Shown here: one piece after another, positions 24,737 through 34,132 of the stretch | Numbering within the stretch: the stretch's first letter is position 1 | Layout: every line of letters starts with the position of its first letter | Origin: Alphaproteobacteria bacterium | GTDB taxonomy: Bacteria > Pseudomonadota > Alphaproteobacteria > UBA9219 | DNA: 39,738 nt | NCBI GenBank assembly: GCA_028708035.1 | Contig: JAQVZU010000007.1 | Location: 1-39,738 of the forward strand | Reading direction: 5' to 3' | The notes under the pieces: model-generated | Database searches by the model: none | What the model was told of the DNA's origin: nothing | What the model saw: the letters and a program-made list of their open reading frames with translations, nothing else | Made by a program: the position numbers and the translations under genes

Positions 24737-25299
24737 TTACCTTTTCTCCATCCGCGCTTTTTTGGATGCGATATATCTTTCATTATAGGGGTTTGTCGCT
24801 GTCCACAGGGGCACGTTTTCCGTGACTTCGATCCCTCCTTCTTCAAGCGCTTCGATCTTGTCCGGGTTGTTAGTGAGCAACCGCACTTTTTTCAGATTGA
24901 AGTGCTTAAGAATGTTTACGGCGACGGCATAGTTCCGCGCGTCGGGCGCAAAGCCCAAATGAACGTTGGCTTCGTAGGTATCCATTCCCTGTTCCTGCAG
25001 GGCATAGGCGCGTATCTTGTTCGAAAGGCCAATCCCCCGACCTTCTTGCCCGCGCATATAAACGAGAAGCCCGCTTCCTGCACGCTCGATGATGTCCAAA
25101 GACTCTTCAAGCTGGTCCCGGCAGTCGCACCTGAGAGACCCCAAGATATCGCCGGTCGCGCATTCCGAATGCAGCCGCACAAGGCAGTTGTCCGCAAGAA
25201 TCCCTTTAATCAGGACAATGTGCTCAATTCCGTCGGACAGAAAAATCTGAAGCTCAAACTTTCCGTAGCGCGTGGGCAGAAGGGCAGAAGGTATGTCCA

Positions 25300-25300
<1 letters not shown>
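24737..25300 (-). CDS. ribA: GTP cyclohydrolase II
   Basis: A 187-residue stand-alone RibA. Zinc site C-x10-C-x-C: HSECATGDILGSLRCDC (about residues 47-60). The catalytic RGQEGRGIGL loop, the GMDTYEAN motif and the C-terminal LLTNNPDKIEAL block are all present. It opens the imidazole ring of GTP to give the first riboflavin intermediate. The ATG at 25300 overlaps the stop of the aminotransferase gene (TGATG); a 12-residue longer reading is rejected for that reason. It is not fused to RibB, unlike in many alphaproteobacteria, so DHBP synthase must be elsewhere. Confidence 0.94.
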
Positions 25301-26526
<1,226 letters not shown>

Positions 26527-26702
26527 TCACTCCTTAATTCTAAAGGGATTAATAAGGGGACTTATTTAGCCCTTTCCGGCACAGGCGGTCCAGAATAATA
26601 AATCACATAAAGCTTTCGATCGTTAAGGCTCGAAATAAACATCCATTCCCTTTGCTGGAAAGGCAAAAAAGGGATTTTGTTCACTCTGAAGAACGAAAAT
26701 AT

Positions 26703-28244
26703 TTAAAGGCTTAACGAGGATTGTGTCTTTTCCCTAAAATTCAAATAGGCAGGCCTGAGCCTTGCCAGCCTTCGCGTCGCGCTTTTCATGACGCCTTTAA
26801 AAGCTTCTCTGAGCGACGTTTTCTTGTCGGAAGGACGCTTTTGTGGATCGATATTCATTGCCGTTGACGCGTGTTCTACCCCCTTGGAGCCTGTCTTCAA
26901 TTCGGCATCCGGGGCGGGTTTAAGCTTATCGAAAGCAGCACAAAGACGGTGGCATCCCGTTTCAAGCTTGTCTTTCCTTGCGGCGTAAGAAATCCGAATG
27001 GCCGGATCCTTTCCGCCGAATCCTTCGTTCGGGGTCACGGCCACCCTTTGAGTTTCCCATACGTACATTGCAAAATCATCGGCTGTCTCAATGACTGTGT
27101 TGGTGTCAGGCCTTATCTTCCCGATGGCGTTTTCTACACCTTGGAAAATATAAAAGGCGTTTGGTTTGCTCTTTGGGGGGCGTCCAAGCTTGTTGCCGAG
27201 AATTTTCTGGGCCGCATCGCGATGATCGCGAAGCGTTTTGATCCAGTCTGATCTATCGCGATCTTCCTCAAGAGCTGCTCTTGCTCCTTCTTGAGCGACT
27301 GAATTAGGGTTGTTTGTCGATTGCTCTGAAAATTTTATCATCGCTGCAATGAGCCAAGCCGGGCCTGCTCCGTACCCGGTGCGTAATCCCGTCATTGCAT
27401 CGGATTTTGAGCTAGCGCTTGCGATAAGAATGGGATTCTTAAGTTCAATTGGGTCTTCAGGGTCGCAAACCACCTGTGCGATGTCGCAAAATTTGTCCTC
27501 TTCGTTGAGGATGAGATACTCGTAAACGTTGTCCGAAAGAATCCCTGTATCGGGAAAATCTTTCATGACTGTTGCGATTTCGCGAAGTTCCTGTTTGGTG
27601 TAGAGCGCTCCCGTCGGGTTGCTTGGGGAATTCAGGATGACCCATTTGACAACCTGATCGTTGTCCTTGGCGGTTTGAAGAGCCTCCCTCAGTTGGGCGG
27701 CGGTCATTTTGTAATCGTTGTCCCATTCGGTCTCGACCTCGATCATTTTGCCGCCGAAGTATTCTACAACGGGCTTATAAGTGACCCAACCCGGAACCCC
27801 CATGATAACGCTGTCGCCATCGTTTAGCGTGACGGCAAAGGCATTAAAAAGAATCTGCTTGCCGCCAGCGCCGCCCATAACTTCGTCCTGTTCATAGTGC
27901 AACTTGTTATCGCGACGGAACTTGTGAGCGACCGCAGCCCGGAACTCTTTTGTGCCGCCTGCGGGTGTGTAGCCAGTCATGTTATTTTTGAGGGCCGAAA
28001 TCATGGCGTCGATAACATGTTTCGGAGTCGGGAAGTCCGTACCGTTGAGTTGTCCCAAGGAAAGGTCGCAGGCGTCTTTTTGTTCTTCCGGAGGCAGGGC
28101 CTTGTATAAATTGCCAATTTTGATTGTCGCGGACCCGGGCATTGCCATGATGGCATCGTTCAGAAATAAATCGCCGGAAGGACGCGTAAAGCGATTGGGG
28201 GAAAGGAAGGAATCTTCAAAAGGGACTGCAGCGTCGACGGACAT
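26703..28244 (-). CDS. Divergent class I aminotransferase with basic C-terminal tail
   Basis: A 513-residue paralogue of the adjacent aspartate transaminase, with the same landmarks: YTPAGGTKEFRAAV, MGGAGGKQILFNAF, NSPSNPTGALYTKQEL, LSDNVYEYLIL, and the PLP Lys in ASSKSDAMTGLRTGYG. About 40 residues precede the normal start. Roughly 70 follow the conserved RISYAARKDKLETGCHRLCAAFDKL end. The tail is rich in Lys/Arg (motif ATRRLARLRPAYLNFREK) and may be amphipathic. GGAG lies ahead of the ATG at 28244. The substrate is unknown; the divergent neighbour is DAHP synthase, so an aromatic or prephenate substrate is possible. It is transcribed toward aatA and ribA. Confidence 0.82.
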   Translation of the reverse strand: MSVDAAVPFEDSFLSPNRFTRPSGDLFLNDAIMAMPGSATIKIGNLYKALPPEEQKDACDLSLGQLNGTDFPTPKHVIDAMISALKNNMTGYTPAGGTKEFRAAVAHKFRRDNKLHYEQDEVMGGAGGKQILFNAFAVTLNDGDSVIMGVPGWVTYKPVVEYFGGKMIEVETEWDNDYKMTAAQLREALQTAKDNDQVVKWVILNSPSNPTGALYTKQELREIATVMKDFPDTGILSDNVYEYLILNEEDKFCDIAQVVCDPEDPIELKNPILIASASSKSDAMTGLRTGYGAGPAWLIAAMIKFSEQSTNNPNSVAQEGARAALEEDRDRSDWIKTLRDHRDAAQKILGNKLGRPPKSKPNAFYIFQGVENAIGKIRPDTNTVIETADDFAMYVWETQRVAVTPNEGFGGKDPAIRISYAARKDKLETGCHRLCAAFDKLKPAPDAELKTGSKGVEHASTAMNIDPQKRPSDKKTSLREAFKGVMKSATRRLARLRPAYLNFREKTQSSLSL

Positions 28245-28580
28245 GGAAGAACTCCAAAAACTGTAAGAAATACAGCCGGGTTATATTCTTCCCCTTGGGG
28301 ACGGACAATGCAGCCAAATGCTTTCAACATCAAATTCCACGAAAAAACCCCAATTTTATTTGCTTTCAAAAACAGGGCCTGTTATTTTTAAATGATGACA
28401 ACGAAGGAATTCCATATAGGTGTGCTTGCTGCCGACTCATCGCGCGGCGCGTACATTTGCGGGTACTTTTATTGGTTCCGGTAGCCCCGGAAGCACACAC
28501 TCGATTCTCCCCCCACATCGTTAATCGGATCATTATAAAAGCCTGTTAAGAACGGGCGACCATCATTAAAGGCGAACGAC
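28245..28580. promoter_or_regulatory. Divergent control region between aminotransferase and DAHP synthase
   Basis: A 336-base gap between divergent genes. It contains an inverted repeat TCCCC-TT-GGGGA (28290-28301), a short palindrome ACAGGGCCTGT (28372-28382), a leader-peptide frame (28392-28484), a hairpin TTCCGG-TAGCC-CCGGAA (28476-28492) and a hairpin GCCTGTT-AAG-AACGGGC (28541-28557) before the DAHP synthase ribosome-binding site AAAGGCGA. I see no T-run terminator. No promoter is certain; TTGCTT at 28360 with TATTTT 17 bases on would start too late for the leader frame. Confidence 0.6.
28392..28484 (+). CDS. Aromatic-rich leader peptide upstream of DAHP synthase
   Basis: A 30-codon frame: two ATG codons (28392, 28395), then a polar stretch, ending Y-I-C-G-Y-F-Y-W-F-R and a TAG stop. 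Six of the last ten residues are aromatic, five of them in a row, with all three aromatic amino acids present. The stop codon sits in the loop of the hairpin TTCCGG-TAGCC-CCGGAA, and the frame ends 96 bases before the DAHP synthase start. This is the layout of ribosome-dependent attenuation, in which stalling at aromatic codons alters folding of the downstream RNA. No strong Shine-Dalgarno sequence precedes the ATG (AGGG about 14 bases upstream), and no classical terminator follows, so control may act on translation. Function is inferred from sequence and position. Confidence 0.62.
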   Translation: MMTTKEFHIGVLAADSSRGAYICGYFYWFR

Positions 28581-29948
28581 ATGACAAAAATGGATATCTG
28601 GACTCCCGGCAGTTGGCACACAAAGCCCGTCAGTCAAATGCCGACATACGCCGATGCCAAGCAGCTTACCGAAGTCGAAGTTCGATTGGCCAAGCTGCCG
28701 CCGCTCGTCTTCGCGGGCGAAGCGCGCAATCTGAAAAAGCGGCTGGCGCAGGTCGCAAGGGGCGAGGCCTTTCTTTTACAAGGAGGCGACTGCGCCGAGA
28801 GCTTCGCGGAATTCTCAGCCAATAATATTCGCGACACCTTCCGCATTATCCTGCAAATGGCCATTGTGCTTATTCAGGGGGGCGGCGTCCCTGTGGTGAA
28901 AGTTGGACGCATGGCGGGGCAATTCGCCAAGCCACGATCCTCGGACAGCGAAACGCGCGACAGCAAGACGTTGCCAAGCTATCGCGGAGACATCGTGAAC
29001 AGCCTCGACTTCACCGAAGATGACCGCGAACCCGATCCCGAGCGCATGCTCATGGTCTACAACCAGTCCGCCGCGACGCTGAACCTGCTTCGGGCGTTCG
29101 TGCAAGGCGGCTATGCCGATTTACACCGCGTTCATCAGTGGAATCTGGATTTTGTAGAACAGAGCTTGCAGGGAAGCCGATACCGTGAACTCTCCAACCG
29201 CATTGCCGAAACGCTGGACTTTATGGCGGCGTGCAACATCACGTCCGAAACGGCGCCCCAGCTTCGCGAAACTGAATTCTACACCTCGCACGAAGCGTTG
29301 CTGTTGCCGTATGAGCAGGCGCTGACCCGCATCGACAGCACGACGAACGACTGGTACGACGTTTCCGCCCACATGTTGTGGATCGGCGAGCGCACGCGCC
29401 AGCCTGATTCCGCACATGTAGAATTCCTTCGTGGAGTCAAAAACCCCATCGGCCTTAAGTGTGGTCCGAAAATCACGGCAGACGATTTGATGCGCCTTGT
29501 CGAAATCCTGAATCCCGACAACGAACCGGGCCGTTTGACGCTCATCTCGCGCATGGGCCACGACAACGTGGGGCGCACGCTTCCGCCGCTTCTTCGCGCG
29601 CTCAAGAAGGAAGGCCGGATGGAAGCCTGGTGCTGCGACCCGATGCACGGCAACACGCACGCATCGGCAAGCGGTTACAAAACCCGCAACTTCAGCGATA
29701 TTTTGGCCGAAGTTCGCGGCTTCTTTGACGCCTGCCGCGCTGAAGGCGTGCCTGCGGGCGGAGTCCATCTGGAGATGACCGGCAAAGAGGTCACCGAGTG
29801 CATCGGCGGCGTATCCGCCGTTACGGATGCGGATCTTGGCGACCGCTACGAAACTCATTGCGACCCGCGCCTCAACGCAACGCAAGCTTTGGAGCTGGCG
29901 TTTCTCATCGCGGATTACGTAAAGCAGGGACGAAAGCCTGTCGCATAA
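28581..29948 (+). CDS. 3-deoxy-7-phosphoheptulonate synthase, class II
   Basis: A 455-residue class II (plant/AroH-type) DAHP synthase, full length. Landmarks: [25 protein letters not shown] (Cys of the metal site), [12 protein letters not shown], the Arg/Lys-rich [44 protein letters not shown] (metal-binding His), GVHLEMTG and the ETHCDPRLN ending. It condenses phosphoenolpyruvate and erythrose 4-phosphate, the first step of the shikimate pathway. The ATG at 28581 has AAAGGCGA upstream. The aromatic leader peptide indicates end-product control of expression. The divergent aminotransferase may act in the same pathway. Confidence 0.96.
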   Translation: MTKMDIWTPGSWHTKPVSQMPTYADAKQLTEVEVRLAKLPPLVFAGEARNLKKRLAQVARGEAFLLQGGDCAESFAEFSANNIRDTFRIILQMAIVLIQGGGVPVVKVGRMAGQFAKPRSSDSETRDSKTLPSYRGDIVNSLDFTEDDREPDPERMLMVYNQSAATLNLLRAFVQGGYADLHRVHQWNLDFVEQSLQGSRYRELSNRIAETLDFMAACNITSETAPQLRETEFYTSHEALLLPYEQALTRIDSTTNDWYDVSAHMLWIGERTRQPDSAHVEFLRGVKNPIGLKCGPKITADDLMRLVEILNPDNEPGRLTLISRMGHDNVGRTLPPLLRALKKEGRMEAWCCDPMHGNTHASASGYKTRNFSDILAEVRGFFDACRAEGVPAGGVHLEMTGKEVTECIGGVSAVTDADLGDRYETHCDPRLNATQALELAFLIADYVKQGRKPVA

Positions 29949-30063
29949 ATGGGCTTAGGGTTAACGCAAGTTAGCAACCAAATTCCGCCCGATTTAATCT
30001 CTTCTTAACCGGCGAAGGCCAGATTTATCAAAGTGTAAATCTATTTGGGGTTGCGGGGAGCAT

Positions 30064-30993
30064 ATGGCGCTTCGCGTCAAAAAAGAGGGGGTTTGGGGCG
30101 CGCTGGTCTTGTGCGGCACGCTTTTGGGGTGCATCCGCGAAGATGCCCTTTATCCGATATTGAGCGCATTGCCCACTCCGCCGCAGACCTTGGCTCCGGT
30201 TGTCGCGGCGGAACAAACGCCGGTCGAAGTTCAGCCCACCCCCGAGGAGCCCGAGAAGGAATCGCCAAAAACAACAGTTCCCGCAAAAGTTGATGCCCCG
30301 CCGCTGCAGGAAAAAGAACCCGTCCAGCAACCCCTTGAAATTCCTTTAAGCTCTGAGGCTCAACCCCTGAGCCCCGCCCAGCCCCCAGCCCCAAGTCCCG
30401 AGCCTCCGCAAAAAACCGTGAAGAAAATTCGGGGCATCCACACGTATTTTGTTAATCGCGAGGTCCGTTCGGACAACGTCAGGATGTTTCCGCGATGGAC
30501 GGGAATGCTTGCGCGATACAGCGCCGAGAACCATACGCTCGACAAAGTCTGCGGTTCCGAGCGCGACCAACCTTGCAAGCTCAAGGAGTGGAAGTCCTTT
30601 CTCGAAGGCCTTCGCAACGCGCCGCTGATGGAGAAGATTGTCGAGGTTAACCGGCTCGTCAACAAGTATCCTTATGTGGACGACATTCTGAATTACTGGG
30701 AAACGCCGTATGAATTCCAGCGCAGGAGTGGCAATTGCAAGGATTATGCGATTGCAAAATACCTGTCTTTGCGGGCAATAGGCGTGCCGGACGATATCAT
30801 GCGCATCACGGTGCTGCGCGATCTGAACCTCGGAGGGGTGATCCACGCCGTCCTGGTTGTCACTGTGGATGAAAAGAACTATATATTGGATAACCAGATC
30901 AAGCAGGTCGTTTCCACCGATAAAATCTACCATTACGTGCCGATATACTCTATTAACGAAGAGCACTGGTGGCAGCATTTCATGCTGGATTAG
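30064..30993 (+). CDS. BTLCP/LapG-type transglutaminase-like cysteine protease, lipoprotein
   Basis: A 309-residue protein. The N-terminus has a lipobox-like end (ALVLCGTLLGC, Cys near 23), then about 100 residues of Pro/Glu/Gln-rich linker (25-120). The BTLCP (PF06035) domain spans about 125-309. The catalytic triad is Cys225 (SGNCKDYA), His261 (GVIHAVLVV) and Asp276 (YILDNQ). LapG of Pseudomonas is the known member: it cleaves large adhesins in the periplasm unless held by LapD. The usual family has a cleavable signal peptide; an anchored form with a long flexible linker is a variant. GGGGAG precedes the ATG. The next gene begins 18 bases on. Confidence 0.87.
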   Translation: MALRVKKEGVWGALVLCGTLLGCIREDALYPILSALPTPPQTLAPVVAAEQTPVEVQPTPEEPEKESPKTTVPAKVDAPPLQEKEPVQQPLEIPLSSEAQPLSPAQPPAPSPEPPQKTVKKIRGIHTYFVNREVRSDNVRMFPRWTGMLARYSAENHTLDKVCGSERDQPCKLKEWKSFLEGLRNAPLMEKIVEVNRLVNKYPYVDDILNYWETPYEFQRRSGNCKDYAIAKYLSLRAIGVPDDIMRITVLRDLNLGGVIHAVLVVTVDEKNYILDNQIKQVVSTDKIYHYVPIYSINEEHWWQHFMLD

Positions 30994-31011
30994 AACGGGA
31001 AAGGGTAGCCA

Positions 31012-33147
31012 ATGACGAGTACACAAAGCGCGATGGCAAGCGAGATGATGCCGAAGCTCAAAAGCCCGTCTATCAACCCCAAGGTGCTGATCGCGATTGT
31101 CGCTGCGATTGCGATTATCGGAAGCGCGGCTGTGATGCGCTTTGTGGCGTCCGAGAAAGATCGCGAACTTCTCGCATGGCAAAACCGTCTTGCGCTGATC
31201 GCCGACAGCCGCGCGGCGGACGTGGAAAGCTGGCTCGATAGGCACTCCAAGGAACTCGGTGGCGTGGCTTCGAATCCGTCGCTCCAGCTTTATCTTAGCG
31301 AGCTTTTAAGTGAGGCCGATGCCAGAACTGCCGAAGACCCCGCCCAAGCCGTCTTCCTGCGCAATCTGCTTTCCATGACCGCCGACCGTCTCGGCTTTGT
31401 CGAACCTGCGTCGAAAGAACTCAAATCCGTCGCTGCCAACGTCCGCCCGGCCTCAGGCGTCGGTATCGCTATACTCAAGAATGGCAAAATCCTCGTTGCT
31501 ACATCCGGCCTCGCGACAATTCCCCAAGAGCTGGCCGCAAAAATCGAGGCTGCGCCGAAGGACAAACCTTCTCTCATCGACATTTTTACAACTGATCGAG
31601 GCAAGTCCCGCATCGGTTGGGTGGAGCCGATCTACCCGATACAGGCCGACGACTCTGCGCAGCCTATAGGCCGTTTGGTGGCTATAAAGAACGTCGATGC
31701 CGATCTTTTCAAGCTTCTGCATCATCCCGGCGCCACTGAGAAAACGCTTGAAGCGGTTCTGCTTCGCCGGGAGGGCGACAACGCCGTGTACTTGTCCCCG
31801 CAGGAAAACAAGGATGCCGCTACTGAGCTTGCGCTTACCACGCCGGACCTCGATGCCGCTTTCGCTCTTCAATCTCCCGGAAACTTCGGCGAGAAAAAAG
31901 ACGCGCAGTCCCAAAGAACGCTCATGACAAGCCGCCTGATAGCCCATTCGCCATGGGTCATGATGCTTCGGATCAACCGCAATCAGGCTCTAGCGCTGAG
32001 CGAGCTGCGCTTGCGCCAGATTCAGTTTAGCCTTTTCTTCGCGCTGCTAGCGATGATTGGCGGTATCGTGGCGGTCTGGTATTACGGCACATCGAAACGG
32101 ACGTTGCTTTTGTCCGCCGAAACCAAGCGCATGGCCAAGCAAGCGGCAGCTCAAGAGAAGCTTCTACGCGTTGTCGCCGATAACCAGCTTGAACCCATCG
32201 TTATTGCCGATGAAAACAACATTGCCCACTTCGCAAACGCCAAGGCCGCGAAAGCGTTTCGTCTCGGCTTTCCGTCCGACGTTATTGGCAAAACTCTCGA
32301 TGCTCTAATGGGCGCGGCGTATGCCGAAGGCTACGAAAAAGCGAACGAAACGGCTTTGTCGACCAACAAGCCCTTTGTCCGCACGTGGACGATTGAGGAG
32401 GAAGGCAATAAACGGACTATCATGTCTGAGCACATTCCACTCGTCCACGTTCCCGTCGATGGCCTTACGATCCCGACGCCGGGTGTCCTGATGATCGATC
32501 AGGACATTACAGCAATCGTGAAAGAGCGTGAACACAGCGAGCGTATTTTGCGGCAGATGGTGAACATGCTGATTACTATTGTCGACCGGCGAGATCCGTA
32601 CGCCGCGAGCCATTCGGCCTGCGTGGCTCTGGTCGCGAAATCCGTGGCAGCCAATCTCGGCCTCGACCGCCTTTTGATCGAGTCGGCGGAAACAGCGGGC
32701 AACCTGATGAACATCGGCAAGATTCTGGTGCCCAGCGAAGTCCTGACCAAACGCGGCGCGCTGACCGAAGACGAGATGAAATGGATACAGCAATCTCTCA
32801 AGAGCAGCGTCCGCCTGATCGAGAAGATCGAATTCGACGGCCCGGTCGTCGATACGTTGCGCCAAGCTCGTGAACGTTGGGATGGCGCGGGTCCGCTTGG
32901 CTTGAAGGGAGAAGAAATTCTGATTACCGCGCGCATCATCGCGGTCGCGAACGCTTTTGTCGGCATGATAAGCCTCCGCGCATGGCGCGAGGCGTTGAGC
33001 ATCGACGAAGCGATCAAGAATCTCTTGGCCCAGATCGAAACGCAGTTTGACCGGCGTGTGGTGGTCGCGTTGGCCGACTATGTCGAAAACAAGCAGGGCA
33101 GGGAAGCCGTTTCGAAGCTCATTCCAACCGAGCCTGTGTCGGCTTAA
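31012..33147 (+). CDS. Membrane sensor with PAS and degenerate HD-GYP domain
   Basis: A 711-residue protein. Membrane segment 1 lies at about 23-43 and segment 2 at about 343-362; the roughly 300-residue periplasmic part between them looks like a double-Cache sensor. A PAS-like domain (about 385-500) follows, then an HD-GYP-type domain (about 515-690). The active site is broken: the HD pair of the HDIGK motif is Met566-Asn567 (NLMNIGK), and the HHExxDGxGYP motif reads ARERWDGAGPLGL (619-631), with HH replaced by Ala-Arg and the Tyr lost. The HS histidine of DPYAASHS remains. It cannot be a normal c-di-GMP phosphodiesterase; it may bind ligand or partner instead. It starts 18 bases after the LapG-like gene, and its stop overlaps the stop of the convergent pilus gene. 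Confidence 0.86.
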   Translation: MTSTQSAMASEMMPKLKSPSINPKVLIAIVAAIAIIGSAAVMRFVASEKDRELLAWQNRLALIADSRAADVESWLDRHSKELGGVASNPSLQLYLSELLSEADARTAEDPAQAVFLRNLLSMTADRLGFVEPASKELKSVAANVRPASGVGIAILKNGKILVATSGLATIPQELAAKIEAAPKDKPSLIDIFTTDRGKSRIGWVEPIYPIQADDSAQPIGRLVAIKNVDADLFKLLHHPGATEKTLEAVLLRREGDNAVYLSPQENKDAATELALTTPDLDAAFALQSPGNFGEKKDAQSQRTLMTSRLIAHSPWVMMLRINRNQALALSELRLRQIQFSLFFALLAMIGGIVAVWYYGTSKRTLLLSAETKRMAKQAAAQEKLLRVVADNQLEPIVIADENNIAHFANAKAAKAFRLGFPSDVIGKTLDALMGAAYAEGYEKANETALSTNKPFVRTWTIEEEGNKRTIMSEHIPLVHVPVDGLTIPTPGVLMIDQDITAIVKEREHSERILRQMVNMLITIVDRRDPYAASHSACVALVAKSVAANLGLDRLLIESAETAGNLMNIGKILVPSEVLTKRGALTEDEMKWIQQSLKSSVRLIEKIEFDGPVVDTLRQARERWDGAGPLGLKGEEILITARIIAVANAFVGMISLRAWREALSIDEAIKNLLAQIETQFDRRVVVALADYVENKQGREAVSKLIPTEPVSA

Positions 33148-33536
33148 CGGTCCAGAATGATTTTTCCTGTGGCGATTTGGTAAGCCTCGTTAGGATGAAG
33201 CGTTACCTCCAGCGGCGCATTGTCTTCGGGATTAGTCCAAAGAATTCTGACCGCGCTTTCGCCTACCTCCAAAATTTTTATTCCCTCGCGGCGGGTCGAA
33301 GGCGTCCACTTCTCGCCCTGAAGCCACAGAGTCCAGTCTTCCGGCCCATAATAAAGCACGGCGCCAAGATGCAAGTCGCCTTTCCCCGGCGGAGAGAGAC
33401 GCCGCGCCAGCATCTCGGCCTCATGCTCCTCCTGCGGCGTGAGAAACAGCGAGGCCTGCGGAGGCCTGTCGCTGTCTTGCGCAAAAGCGGAACAACAGAA
33501 TAGCGCGCAGAAAACAAAAGCGAATGCTTTGCTCAT
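33144..33536 (-). CDS. Small periplasmic pilus-operon protein, MshK/PilP-like
   Basis: A 130-residue secreted protein with signal peptide MSKAFAFVFCALFCCSAFAQ. The mature part is acidic at first, then a compact beta segment (LGAVLYYGPEDWTLWLQGEKWTPS, VGESAVRILWTNPEDNAPLEVTL) like the HR/PilP/MshK beta domain that bridges inner-membrane complex and secretin. The ATG at 33536 overlaps the preceding stop (ATGA); a long upstream extension is rejected. It is the last gene of the pilus operon and converges with the HD-GYP sensor gene, sharing TTAA at the stop codons. The family assignment is by shape and position. Confidence 0.66.
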   Translation of the reverse strand: MSKAFAFVFCALFCCSAFAQDSDRPPQASLFLTPQEEHEAEMLARRLSPPGKGDLHLGAVLYYGPEDWTLWLQGEKWTPSTRREGIKILEVGESAVRILWTNPEDNAPLEVTLHPNEAYQIATGKIILDR

Positions 33537-34132
33537 GGGCGTTTCTCCGCGGGATTGGCGCTTGCGCCATTGGAAAGCCATTCGCCCGATGCTGCAAAAC
33601 GAAGATTGGCGTTCGACGTTTCGCGGGCATTGATCCTTTCCAAAGAAAGCTGAAGGACAGTCAGTCTTCCCGGAAGCGTGCGCGCAAGCGTGTCGAGGAA
33701 AGCATAAGCGTCCGTATCGCTTGGGACATCGGCTTTCACGTTCCATTTGCTTTTGGCTAGCCGTTGTTTGCCCGCGCCGACGGTATCGAATTCAGCCTTT
33801 TCCTCAGGCGAAAAAGCGTATGACAGGTTTGAAAAAAGAGCTTCTTCCGCCCGCTCTTCAAGAGTGCGCGCGGCCCGAAGCCGGTCAATGGGCGCAAGGT
33901 CTTTTTGAGCCTCTGCCGCGTCGATTTCGCTTTTCATGTTTTGCGCGGCCATGATGTCGTCTTTAAGCTGCCGCAGATCCGCAAGCGCTTGTTTTTTCTG
34001 ACGCTGGAGCGAGGCCCGTTTATGTTCGGCCTTTTCAAGCGCGATGCTCAAGAGAGGCGCGTTGCCAAGGCCTATGAGCGCGGCAAGCGCAAGCAGCCCA
34101 ATCCATTTTTTATGGGCCTGAAACTCAATCAT
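33533..34132 (-). CDS. PilO/MshJ-like inner-membrane alignment protein
   Basis: A 199-residue bitopic protein. Short cytosolic N-terminus, membrane segment (about 11-31, GLLALAALIGLGNAPLLSIAL), a coiled coil (about 33-75, KRASLQRQKKQALADLRQLKDDI), and a C-terminal ferredoxin-like region (about 110-190) with TLPGRLTVLQLSLERI. That is the PilO/GspM/MshJ architecture. It would form the inner-membrane platform with the PilM/PilN-like protein encoded just upstream. ATGA overlaps on both sides show one transcript. Confidence 0.72.
   Translation of the reverse strand: MIEFQAHKKWIGLLALAALIGLGNAPLLSIALEKAEHKRASLQRQKKQALADLRQLKDDIMAAQNMKSEIDAAEAQKDLAPIDRLRAARTLEERAEEALFSNLSYAFSPEEKAEFDTVGAGKQRLAKSKWNVKADVPSDTDAYAFLDTLARTLPGRLTVLQLSLERINARETSNANLRFAASGEWLSNGASANPAEKRP

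Noticed and set aside
28295-28549. 84-codon plus-strand frame in the DAHP synthase upstream region
   Set aside because: No ribosome-binding site or similarity; the leader peptide lies in a different frame.
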